Below are positions 43,695 to 51,362 of a stretch of DNA of 64,000 bases, in pieces. The notes beneath the pieces were generated by a model. The model was not told the origin of the DNA. It made no database searches and saw nothing but the letters and a program-made list of their open reading frames with translations. Numbering within the stretch: position 1 is the stretch's first letter; each line of letters begins with the position of its first letter. The stretch lies in the NCBI GenBank assembly GCA_963740945.1, contig CAVUGE010000043.1, forward strand, positions 62,001 to 126,000, given 5' to 3'. The DNA comes from CAVQBP01 sp963740945. Lineage in GTDB: Bacteria; Bacteroidota; Ignavibacteria; Ignavibacteriales; Ignavibacteriaceae. The translations under genes were made by a program, and so were the position numbers.

Positions 43695-44176
43695 TATTTT
43701 AATTACTTTGAAAACAAATGAGTAATTTTTAAAAAATCTTGGATTAGCACTAACATACTCTCCGAATACCACTCCCCTACCGCGGGAAGCTGACCGCTAA
43801 AAAATTTACTAAATGGAAATCTAACCTTGATAATTATTGATATGAGATTGTCTTAAATTGCGCGCGACCAGGGGGTAGCGTGTCTGGATAGAAACAGTCA
43901 GGTATTAAGAATTATAAAATAAACTTCGTAATATGTACTATAGGGGTCATATTTGTCATAGTAAAAAAAAATGTGCTTCAAATTCAAACACAGTCTTTTT
44001 TAAATACAGTAACTATTGCTCAACCTTCTGAGTAATAATTACTGTAAATATTTTGACAAAAATTTTGTTAGGTAATAATTACTTTCAAGTATTCTGGCAT
44101 TCCCATTGAATAAGTCTGAAAAAAGAATGAAATACACAGTTTGAAAAATGTTAAAAAAAAATATAAGGAGAAAGAG
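43695..44176. other. Intergenic region with a 17-bp-arm inverted repeat
   Basis: About 480 bases between a histidine kinase and a lipoprotein gene. Apart from the inverted repeat at 44005-44046 it holds AT-rich sequence and a further GGTAATAATTACT copy near 44071. A ribosome binding site AAGGAG (44165-44170) lies ahead of ATG 44177. No RNA gene or credible open frame. Confidence 0.45.
44005..44046. promoter_or_regulatory. Long imperfect inverted repeat upstream of a lipoprotein gene
   Basis: TACAGTAACTATTGCTC (44005-44021) pairs with GAGTAATAATTACTGTA (44030-44046) around an 8-base loop: 15 Watson-Crick pairs, one G-U and one mismatch. It lies about 130 bases before ATG 44177. The right half contains AGTAATAATTACT, itself a perfect palindrome, nearly repeated near 44071. 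It may be a protein-binding site or an RNA leader hairpin; there is no T tract. Confidence 0.5.
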
Positions 44177-44755
44177 ATGTTAAAATATTTATCAATGCTC
44201 ATGGTTTTAGCCTTATTTGTAATTGGCTGCACTGATGAATCAAGTATGGTTTCACCAGTTAATAATTCAATAAATACTGATGAGGAAGTCAGTAATCCGA
44301 ATTGGATTACCCTGCCTTCTTCTGATGATTTAGCTCTTAAAAAAGATATTTCCGTTGGTAAAACTATCTACGGTGATCAGGAATCTTTATTAGAGATTAA
44401 TACCGGCTATGCAGGCGGTCCTTTTGGATGGATTTCAATAACTGCTAATGCAAGATTCCAGCGCTATTCTTTTACCGGTTCAAGATATGTTTCTATGTCT
44501 GTTAATGATCAGTTTGGCACTGCTTCATTTTCGCCTTCCGGTACCTGGGCAAAATCTGTAATTTATAATTTAACTATTATGGGTGTTGATCTAAGTAAAG
44601 TTGATCCTTCTAAAGTAAGTTTCGTTTATATGTCACCTGATGGCAAATATTATAAAGCAAAATATCAGAGTATTTATGTTGAAAAACAATCTGGTAAATT
44701 ACAGATTATCAATGCCCAGCTGCCTCATTTTTCACGATGGGGATTTATTAACTAG
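44177..44755 (+). CDS. Small lipoprotein, unknown
   Basis: 192 residues from ATG 44177, chosen over an in-frame ATG at 44141 because AAGGAG (44165-44170) is correctly spaced and the signal peptide then starts properly (MLKYLSMLMVLALFVIGC, lipobox VIGC). After a Ser/Asn linker comes a beta-rich domain (ITANARFQRYSFTGSRYVSM, VIYNLTIMGVDLSKVDPSKV, KLQIINAQLPHFSRWGF). The family is not recognised; similar small lipoproteins with a SRWGF-like end occur in this lineage. A terminator follows at 44783-44810. Confidence 0.7.
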   Translation: MLKYLSMLMVLALFVIGCTDESSMVSPVNNSINTDEEVSNPNWITLPSSDDLALKKDISVGKTIYGDQESLLEINTGYAGGPFGWISITANARFQRYSFTGSRYVSMSVNDQFGTASFSPSGTWAKSVIYNLTIMGVDLSKVDPSKVSFVYMSPDGKYYKAKYQSIYVEKQSGKLQIINAQLPHFSRWGFIN

Positions 44756-44782
44756 TTATTTTAATGAAAAAAGATGGAGATA

Positions 44783-44816
44783 AAAAGCCAGGCCGGGGAA
44801 CCTGGCTTTTATATTT
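44783..44816 (+). terminator. Rho-independent terminator of the lipoprotein gene
   Basis: A perfect 10-bp stem AAAAGCCAGG / CCTGGCTTTT (44783-44792, 44801-44810) with an 8-base loop and a following ATATTTT. It starts 28 bases past the stop codon at 44755. Confidence 0.85.
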
Positions 44817-44897
44817 TGTGACATTTCATAGTTAGACCTTTTAATTATCCAACCTGCTGAATTTATTATAAATTTTTCGGCTCAGGATTTAAATAGC

Positions 44898-45017
44898 ATG
44901 ACTGAAAATTTAAATCAGCTTATAAAAAGATTTACTATTAATATTGAAGCGAGCGAACCGGAGACTCACTATTCTATTAGGCAAAATGGGAAGTTGATAA
45001 ATTCCCCGACAAAATAA
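44898..45017 (+). pseudogene. Short remnant open frame, possibly a carbohydrate-enzyme domain fragment
   Basis: 39 codons from ATG 44898 to TAA 45015-45017. The sequence FTINIEASEPETHYSIRQNG resembles the small beta domains found near the ends of glycoside hydrolases (chitobiase C-terminal-like), but the match is weak. There is no clear ribosome binding site. It lies just ahead of a GH2 fragment and both may come from one decayed region. Confidence 0.3.
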
Positions 45018-45032
45018 AGTAAGCCCTATTAA

Positions 45033-45323
45033 GAGGATAACCAGGATATTGCAATTGTTGAAGTTCAGCTGCTTGATAAAAACAATAACGGGACATTTTT
45101 AGCCAATAATCGTATTATTTTCGATGTTAGTGGAGAAGGGAAGATTATTGGAGTTGATAATGGTGATGTTTCAAGTCTGGAGAATTATAAATCACACGAT
45201 CGAAAAGCTCGTTTTGGTCGTTGCATCGTAATTATTCAAACAACCGGAAAGAGTGGTAGAATTAAACTGACAGCTAAATCACAGGGATTACCCAATGCCA
45301 TGATAGAAATTATGAGTGAATAA
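45033..45323 (+). pseudogene. Remnant of a GH2 beta-galactosidase (C-terminal domain)
   Basis: An open frame of 96 codons without a start codon, bounded by TAA at 45030-45032 and TAA at 45321-45323. It reads EDNQDIAIVEVQLLDKNNNG, FDVSGEGKIIGVDNGDVSSL, SHDRKARFGRCIVIIQTTGK and onward. This is the immunoglobulin-like C-terminal domain of GH2 beta-galactosidases, which pairs D-x-x-x-V-x-V with a G-E-G-K-I-x-G-V-D-N-G-D core. The catalytic domain is absent, so this is the tail of a deleted gene. Confidence 0.75.
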
Positions 45324-45443
45324 TTCCTTTAAAAGGAACAAATCGGGTTAATACATTTTTAATAAGGATTTACATATACCCTCTGTTTTGGATATGTGTC
45401 AATAGTGAAAATCCCTTTATATATCCTTAATTTTGGAGTTAAC

Positions 45444-46088
45444 ATGAAAAAATTATGTTTTCTATTTATTGTGCTGTTTACCTATAACTATCTTGTTGGC
45501 CAAACTCTTGAACTTCCTGCACCACAGAAAACCGGGGGAATACCTCTAATGGAAGCGTTGGCCAAAAGAACTACAGTCCGGGCTTTTGATACAAAAGAAA
45601 TTTCAATGCAGCAGCTTTCTAATTTGCTGTGGGCATCATTCGGGATTAATCGTCCGGATGGAAGAAGGACTGCACCATCAGCCAGTAACAAACAGGAAAT
45701 TGATATTTATGTGCTTCTAAAAAGTGGTGCTTATGTGTATGACGCTAAAAATAATAGACTGATTGAAGTAACACAGGAAGATCTTCGTAATCAAGCAGCC
45801 GACCAACGGTTTGCTGACGCACCTGTTCAATTGATCTTTATAGCCGACTTAGCAAAAAGAAGCGAAAGTTCAGAAGAAGGAAAATTGAAAACCGCAAATA
45901 TCGATTGCGGGTACATCTCGCAAAATACATATTTGTTTTGTACCTCCGAAGGTCTGGCAACGGGAGCCAGGGGTACAATCAAACGTGATGCATTGATTTC
46001 CAAACTAAAACTAAGGGCTGAGCAGAAAATTTTGTTAGCACATTCCGTTGGTTATCCCCAGGCTATCGAAAACCTTGGCGATCATTAG
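45444..46088 (+). CDS. Exported nitroreductase/SagB-ThcOx-type protein
   Basis: 214 residues from ATG 45444, chosen over ATG 45396 because GGAG (45435-45438) is 5 bases ahead and a signal peptide starts there (MKKLCFLFIVLFTYNYLVGQ). The body follows the nitroreductase fold: MEALAKRTTVRAFDTKEIS (FMN contact), LLWASFGINRPDGRRTAPSA, and SQNTYLFCTSEGLATGARGT. It should bind FMN and reduce nitro or quinone compounds; the exported location is typical of Bacteroidota SagB-like members. Ends at TAG 46086-46088; a thioredoxin-like remnant lies on the other strand. Confidence 0.88.
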   Translation: MKKLCFLFIVLFTYNYLVGQTLELPAPQKTGGIPLMEALAKRTTVRAFDTKEISMQQLSNLLWASFGINRPDGRRTAPSASNKQEIDIYVLLKSGAYVYDAKNNRLIEVTQEDLRNQAADQRFADAPVQLIFIADLAKRSESSEEGKLKTANIDCGYISQNTYLFCTSEGLATGARGTIKRDALISKLKLRAEQKILLAHSVGYPQAIENLGDH

Positions 46089-46311
46089 TCATCGGCTTAG
46101 CAATTATTTTTAGTTGCTTATCCACAAGGAACATTGTCGGCGTAGCATAAATAAAATAATCTGTTGCTGCTTTTCCATTGAAGGTAATGGCAAAAACCAT
46201 GTTTATTAGGAATCGTTCCCGTATAATATGTAGGCCAGACAGAACCCGCAAGCCAATCGGCAGTTGATGCCAATTTTCCAAACGCCCCTTTGGAACGAAA
46301 TGAACTTCCAA
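46063..46311 (-). pseudogene. Remnant of a thioredoxin-fold (TlpA-like) protein
   Basis: 82 codons on the minus strand. The last 40 residues contain KAATDYFIYATPTMFLVDKQ followed by LKIIAKP, the cis-Pro region of TlpA-like periplasmic thioredoxins. The preceding 45 residues (EVHFVPKGRLENWHQLPIGL and onward) do not fit, and the CxxC region is missing. It also overlaps the end of the nitroreductase gene. I read it as the tail of a decayed redoxin gene. Confidence 0.55.
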
Positions 46312-46316
46312 AATAT

Positions 46317-47294
46317 CTAAACATTTGTTCCTTTAATTGATTTATAACTCTTATCCAATAAAAAGTCCTTAAGCTCAATAATTCCTCCGACGACTGGGCC
46401 TAACAAATTTTTAGCAAAAGTAAGGAAAGACATAACTAATGCATCGCTGGGCAGTACGCCATAATAATGAAGCAGGTAGATAAAGAGCCCTTCACGTACA
46501 CCTAATCCTGAATAGGAAATAGGGAGCATATTTGCGATAGTTACTACTGATCTAATCCAGCCTAACACTAAAATACTTAATGAAATATTTATTGATGCTG
46601 CCAATAAATAGAAAGCTATTATACTCAAAAAATGATATGAAAGCATGATAATAATAATTTCAACATGATCCTTAAATGCAAGGTTCTGAAATTCTTGCAT
46701 TGCTTTAAATAAATTCCCAATTTTATCTTTTACAAATAAGGGAATAGGAATCTTGATTAATAAATTTTCAACTATTTTTAGGAATTTAGTATTTAATAGA
46801 AAAATGTAACTTGCACATAATAAAATTAAGATACTAAACCACACTATTAGCAAAAGTGAATAATTATAACTAATTAGTGTTGGTATTGAACATAACAAAC
46901 CGATAAGAATAACAATGAAAATTTCAAGATACCTATTAAAAACTACCACAACAGCTGCGGATGACTTCGAGCCAAACTTTTTGAATTTATACCATTTTAC
47001 GGCACCACCCGAAAGAGAACCTGGAAGGAATAAAGAATAAAAAGAAGTAGTTAAATAAATTATTAATATTTCCTTAAAGGATATCGACATCTTTTGAATT
47101 GTAGTTAAGTATTTTGTTTGAAGTGACGAAAGCAGGATTACCGGAATACTTATTAAAAAAGCTAAAAGAAATAAAATTATTTTTACCGAAGATATAGATT
47201 TTAAAATATTATAAAACGGAATTTTGATAAATATATAAGCAAGAATAATAGAAGTAAAAGAGATTTTTATTGCTAATAAAATTTTTCTATTCAT
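46317..47294 (-). CDS. Flippase-like membrane protein (UPF0104, lysylphosphatidylglycerol synthase TM family)
   Basis: 325 residues with eight or nine transmembrane helices. The family hallmarks are FYSLFLPGSLSGGAVKWYKF and NMLPISYSGLGVREGLFIYL, the Gly-rich turns of the AglD/LPG-synthase membrane domain. Without the C-terminal synthase domain such proteins are usually linked to surface glycan or lipid transfer. It starts one base after the GT2 gene stop, so the two are co-translated. Part of a four-gene surface-polysaccharide set. Confidence 0.85.
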   Translation of the reverse strand: MNRKILLAIKISFTSIILAYIFIKIPFYNILKSISSVKIILFLLAFLISIPVILLSSLQTKYLTTIQKMSISFKEILIIYLTTSFYSLFLPGSLSGGAVKWYKFKKFGSKSSAAVVVVFNRYLEIFIVILIGLLCSIPTLISYNYSLLLIVWFSILILLCASYIFLLNTKFLKIVENLLIKIPIPLFVKDKIGNLFKAMQEFQNLAFKDHVEIIIIMLSYHFLSIIAFYLLAASINISLSILVLGWIRSVVTIANMLPISYSGLGVREGLFIYLLHYYGVLPSDALVMSFLTFAKNLLGPVVGGIIELKDFLLDKSYKSIKGTNV

Positions 47295-48152
47295 TTAATA
47301 ATTTTTTCTGTATATCATTTGATATGCAAATCCGGCAGATTTGAATTTTTCTCCAAGCCAAAACAGTATAAAGTACCTGATCTTTGAAAAACTTTTGTAA
47401 TCAAAGGGTCCCAAGATTCTTTTCCAAAATATTTTTATCCATTTATTTATTTCAAATGAATTAGATTTATTTTTCCACAATAGGCTGCTTCCAAGATTAT
47501 TTTTGTTTTGTAACTTTTTACTGAAAAGATACAAGTTGTATATCCCCTCGCCGCGTTTAAATTGAAATCTAAAATATTGAAATACAGATAATCTCTTTAA
47601 ATGTTTAACATCATTATTAGTATAAACTAATTTATAACCATTTGCTTTTAATCGCCAAGCTAATTCAATATCTTCGCTAACACTGATAAAAGACGGGTTC
47701 CAGATATATCCATCCCTTTTAAAACAAGCCTCTAAACAAGTTCTTCTATACATAATATTACCCCCTATTCCGAAAAACCCATCTGGATTAACTTGAACTT
47801 CCTTAGGAAATTTTCTTCGAATTCGAATTTCTTGAAGGAACGGTTCCTCTTCAATATAATTGCCACTTACGCCATCTGCATTGTACTTGGAAATTTCCTG
47901 AACGAAAATTTCCAGCCAATTATTTTCAGGTATGGTATCATCGTCTAAAAAAGCAATGAGATCTCCTTTTGATTTCTCAAAACCTTTATTCCGCATTGCG
48001 CTTGCGCCAAGGTGATTTTTATCTTCCATAATAATCAACTCATCAGGTTTTCTTGTTTGATTATTTACTGCCTGTAGAACAAAAGATAGTGAATCTCTAT
48101 TTGTGGTCGGAATTATTAAGGATATTATATATTCGTCTTTATTTTGCCCCAT
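47295..48152 (-). CDS. Glycosyltransferase family 2
   Basis: 285 residues with a GT-A fold: ISLIIPTTNRDSLSFVLQAV at the N-terminus, then RNKGFEKSKGDLIAFLDDDT, whose DDD triplet is the metal- and nucleotide-sugar-binding DxD motif, and EDIELAWRLKANGYKLVYTN, with the catalytic ED. It should add one sugar to a growing polysaccharide or lipid. Donor and acceptor are unknown. Directly coupled with the flippase-like gene. Confidence 0.92.
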   Translation of the reverse strand: MGQNKDEYIISLIIPTTNRDSLSFVLQAVNNQTRKPDELIIMEDKNHLGASAMRNKGFEKSKGDLIAFLDDDTIPENNWLEIFVQEISKYNADGVSGNYIEEEPFLQEIRIRRKFPKEVQVNPDGFFGIGGNIMYRRTCLEACFKRDGYIWNPSFISVSEDIELAWRLKANGYKLVYTNNDVKHLKRLSVFQYFRFQFKRGEGIYNLYLFSKKLQNKNNLGSSLLWKNKSNSFEINKWIKIFWKRILGPFDYKSFSKIRYFILFWLGEKFKSAGFAYQMIYRKNY

Positions 48153-48183
48153 AAAAAAACATAGGTTTTGATTGATAAGTTTT

Positions 48184-49305
48184 CTATATGATCGAAAGTT
48201 CCAAGTTGTTTTGAATTTTAGCAGCTAATAGGTTTCTATAAATTGTAATATGCATTTCAATAGATTTATTTAATTCATAATTTTCAGCAACATACATCTG
48301 TCCTCTTTCGCCTTTCTGCTTCCAATTATTATTTTCTAATAGTATTTTTAATCCTGAAGCAAAATCATCATTTTTAACAAAAAAGCCAAAATTTTCGGTG
48401 ATGTTTTCAGGATTCACCGAACTTAAAATTGCACATTTGTGTGCTAATGCTTCCAGGAATGCGTTTGGAAGCCCTTCCCTTTTCGCAGGATTTACTAATA
48501 CCCAGCTCTTCTCTAAAATGCTCGTTATTTTATTTGTTTCAAACTGATTAATAAAACCGGTAATTTCCAAATTTTTTAATTTTGAATATTTCTTTCTTAA
48601 ATAATTTTCAAAAATATTATCACGGCTTTTACCAACTGCAATAAATTTTATTTCAGGGAAAGCCTCAGCAAGTTTAAAAAACAACTCAGGCCTTTTCCTT
48701 CTATCCATTCTGGCAATAAAACAAACGACCGGGTCACCGGATTTAATTATTTCATTTTGCGGAATTCTAATTGGAGTTGGAAGAAATTCAGCTTTATTTT
48801 TTAAACGATATTTTTGTTTTACTTTTTCTTCAAGAAATTTTGCGGTATAGAATACGTGTGATGCTTTCCTAACAGATTCTGAAACCAAAAAATTATTTTC
48901 GAAAATAATATTTAAAAATACTTGCAAAGTATTATAAGATGGATAAACAAGCTCATGTATCCAATCAAAAAAATTTCTTGGGTCCCGCGAAGTAATTATG
49001 TGGATTTTTTTTGGTAATTCACGAATAGCTAAATATGTTATAAAGGATGGTTCTTCCGAATGATAAATATCTGCATTACATTCCACTAATAATTTTTTTG
49101 CATAAAGAGGATTGGATTTTGAAAAACCAAGTACTTTGATACCGTCCAGATTTTCAAATTCTTTTTGATTTTTTTGTTTTGGAACGACGGCAAAGATTTC
49201 AATGTTTCGTTTTACTAATTCTTTACCGATAGTCCGGGTTACACGGCCAAAGCCGCCAAACTTTCCCCATGCAAATATCTCTGTGCAGATAAAACAGATT
49301 CTCAT
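48184..49305 (-). CDS. Glycosyltransferase family 4 (GT-B)
   Basis: 373 residues. The N-terminal Rossmann domain has the start MRICFICTEIFAWGKFGGFGRVT (17-20 residues of it being the donor/acceptor-side Gly-rich loop). The C-terminal domain has the family core FIARMDRRKRPELFFKLAEA, then SWVLVNPAKREGLPNAFLEAL, the Glu-rich nucleotide-sugar site. Retaining transferase, product unknown. The motif HSEEPSF in the middle resembles WsaF/capsule enzymes. Next gene on this strand after 199 bases. Confidence 0.92.
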   Translation of the reverse strand: MRICFICTEIFAWGKFGGFGRVTRTIGKELVKRNIEIFAVVPKQKNQKEFENLDGIKVLGFSKSNPLYAKKLLVECNADIYHSEEPSFITYLAIRELPKKIHIITSRDPRNFFDWIHELVYPSYNTLQVFLNIIFENNFLVSESVRKASHVFYTAKFLEEKVKQKYRLKNKAEFLPTPIRIPQNEIIKSGDPVVCFIARMDRRKRPELFFKLAEAFPEIKFIAVGKSRDNIFENYLRKKYSKLKNLEITGFINQFETNKITSILEKSWVLVNPAKREGLPNAFLEALAHKCAILSSVNPENITENFGFFVKNDDFASGLKILLENNNWKQKGERGQMYVAENYELNKSIEMHITIYRNLLAAKIQNNLELSII

Positions 49306-49504
49306 ATTGTACTAGCAAATTTTATAAATTATATTTTAGCTATAATTTGTTTAAATAGCCGTCTGTTTTAGTGGAATAATCTGGAAATTAATCTTTTTAA
49401 CAATTTGTATAACTAATATTAAATATTATTCCTTCTAAAAATTAAAATTTGTAAAGATCATGAGATCTTTTATGGATAGATATTTGCCATTAAAATTGCG
49501 GAAA

Positions 49505-50656
49505 TTAAAATTTTAGTATTGGTTTGGCAATGGATTTTTCAACTAATATTTTGGAATAATTATAATACAAATATTTTTGAGCTATATGATTCCAGCCAAA
49601 TAATTCTTCAACTCTTTTTCTTGCAGCAAGCTGCAGTAACCTAGTAAGATTAGGATCACCTATTAATTTAATCAAAGCATTTCTAATTGTATTTGCATTT
49701 TTAGAATTAACTAAAATTGCAGAATCGCCTACCACTTCTGCACAGCCGGTATCATATGTAGTAATAATAGCCATACCGGATAACATCGCTTCAAGAAGAA
49801 CAACTGGAAAATTTTCCGATTCGGAAGTGAATACAAATATTTCAGATTCTTCATAAAGCCTTTTTAACTGATCAGAATCATTTTCAACATATCCTAAAAA
49901 ATTAATGTTAAGATTTTTTTCTCGCGACATATTTTTAAGAATATTTAAATAAGGACCATCGCCAACAATATTGATTGTATAATCATGCTTAAGGTTTTTT
50001 ATAGCTTCCAAAAAATACTGGACACCTTTTCGTTCAAACATTCTTGTAACTATAAGAATTTGTTTTTTCTTCATTACGTTTGAGTAAAATTTATTCAAGT
50101 CTATACCGTTTGGAATTATTGCTGTTTTCAATTTGGGATTGATGTTTTTTACCATTAGTTCTAAATTTTTGCTGGGGAGAATTATTTTTTCCGAATTTGA
50201 AGTGATTATCTTCCAAAACGGCAGTAGAATTTTATGAAGTAATTTGAAACGATCGGGATTATATCCCGGTACATCGGAACCATGAGCAGTTAAAATATAC
50301 GGAACGCCTTGCAATATTTTTACTGCAAAGGCCAAAATACCATCGGGAAAAATAAAATGGGTATGATTTATTCGGTATTTATTTTTTTTACATAAATTTA
50401 TTATTAAAGGGATCGCCAAAATGATGTATGAAATCATTTCGGAATAAGTGCAAATGGTTCTATTTAACCTAATACATTTTACTCTGTAAATATTAAGATT
50501 ACCGACTTTTTCATAAGCAGGGAAGTTTTTAAATCTCATTGTTACTAAATCAATTTCAAAGTCTTGTTTGCTTAACTCATGAGTTAATCCATTAACTACT
50601 TTGGCCCCTCCACCGCCAATTGGGGGATACTCGTAACAGAGCATTAAAATTTTAAT
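49505..50656 (-). CDS. Glycosyltransferase family 4 (GT-B), probable AUU start
   Basis: 383 residues if started at ATT 50656. The chain then begins MKILMLCYEYPPIGGGGAKV, the classic GT4 N-terminus, whereas the first ATG (50644) would cut off the first four residues. AAGGAG (50664-50669) is 7 bases ahead of the ATT but 19 ahead of the ATG. The rest has DGILAFAVKI, TAHGSDVPGYNPDR and the C-terminal core VTRMFERKGVQYFLEAIKNL and ESEIFVFTSESENFPVVLLE. It should transfer sugar to a surface glycan. AUU initiation is known mainly for infC, so this deserves a check. Confidence 0.88.
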   Translation of the reverse strand: MKILMLCYEYPPIGGGGAKVVNGLTHELSKQDFEIDLVTMRFKNFPAYEKVGNLNIYRVKCIRLNRTICTYSEMISYIILAIPLIINLCKKNKYRINHTHFIFPDGILAFAVKILQGVPYILTAHGSDVPGYNPDRFKLLHKILLPFWKIITSNSEKIILPSKNLELMVKNINPKLKTAIIPNGIDLNKFYSNVMKKKQILIVTRMFERKGVQYFLEAIKNLKHDYTINIVGDGPYLNILKNMSREKNLNINFLGYVENDSDQLKRLYEESEIFVFTSESENFPVVLLEAMLSGMAIITTYDTGCAEVVGDSAILVNSKNANTIRNALIKLIGDPNLTRLLQLAARKRVEELFGWNHIAQKYLYYNYSKILVEKSIAKPILKF

Positions 50657-51362
50657 GTTTAAACTCCTTAAGAAGATTGCCTAAAAATTTATAGGAATGA
50701 CTTTATGAATAAGATTATGCCTAAGGTAAAGTTTTATATCTTTAATTGTTGTGAGAAAGGACAACCTGATTTTAGCATGATTCTATTCTCTTAAGAGGAT
50801 GGGTATATCAAATGGGTTGATAAATATTTGATAAGGTAATAAGGTTAATCATGATCACGAAACGTTTCGTGTAGTGAAGATTCAGCAAATTAATGTTACA
50901 TAATTTGGAAAAAATGTTACAAATAAGGTTGATAAACTTGAATGGTTAAATTATGTTTGCATAAAAAGAAGATTAGTTTTTTGTACTATTCTTATTAAGC
51001 ACTTGCTTAATTATAAGCTCTTTCTAATTACATTGTTCATATTATTGTTTTAAGGTTTCGATTTAATTACAACGTTATTAGACTTATTCGTGAGTATATC
51101 AAAGTAGAACAAGGGTAGACAAGATAAGAAGCTTATCTAATTCACTCTTCCCCTATTGGTTATACCCTCTTCATTTTGATATGGTTAGTTAAGTTAGAAT
51201 TTATCCTAGCAGATAAGGCAATATAATAATATGAGAACTTATCCATTTGATTATGTCTCTACCAGTTTAAGATTAGGAAATTTCTACGGCATTATTTTTA
51301 AGAATACTTGTACTTAGTGAAAAATTATAAAGCATTATTTATTAATTATAAGGAGAATTACT
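50657..51362. other. Intergenic region of about 700 bases with an operator-like palindrome
   Basis: Separates the glycosyltransferase (minus) from the 1372-residue protein (plus). It contains the palindrome at 50856-50871. No other open frame is credible. AAGGAG lies 8 bases before ATG 51363. The long leader between palindrome and gene (about 490 bases) carries no obvious terminator or RNA gene. Confidence 0.4.
50856..50871. promoter_or_regulatory. Operator-like perfect palindrome CACGAAACGTTTCGTG
   Basis: A perfect 16-base palindrome with a central CG, like LacI/GalR-family operators (for example the GAAACGTTTC core of PurR and CcpA-type sites). It lies between divergent promoters and could control either the glycosyltransferase (200 bases away) or the large surface protein. 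No LacI-type gene is in the window. Confidence 0.5.
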
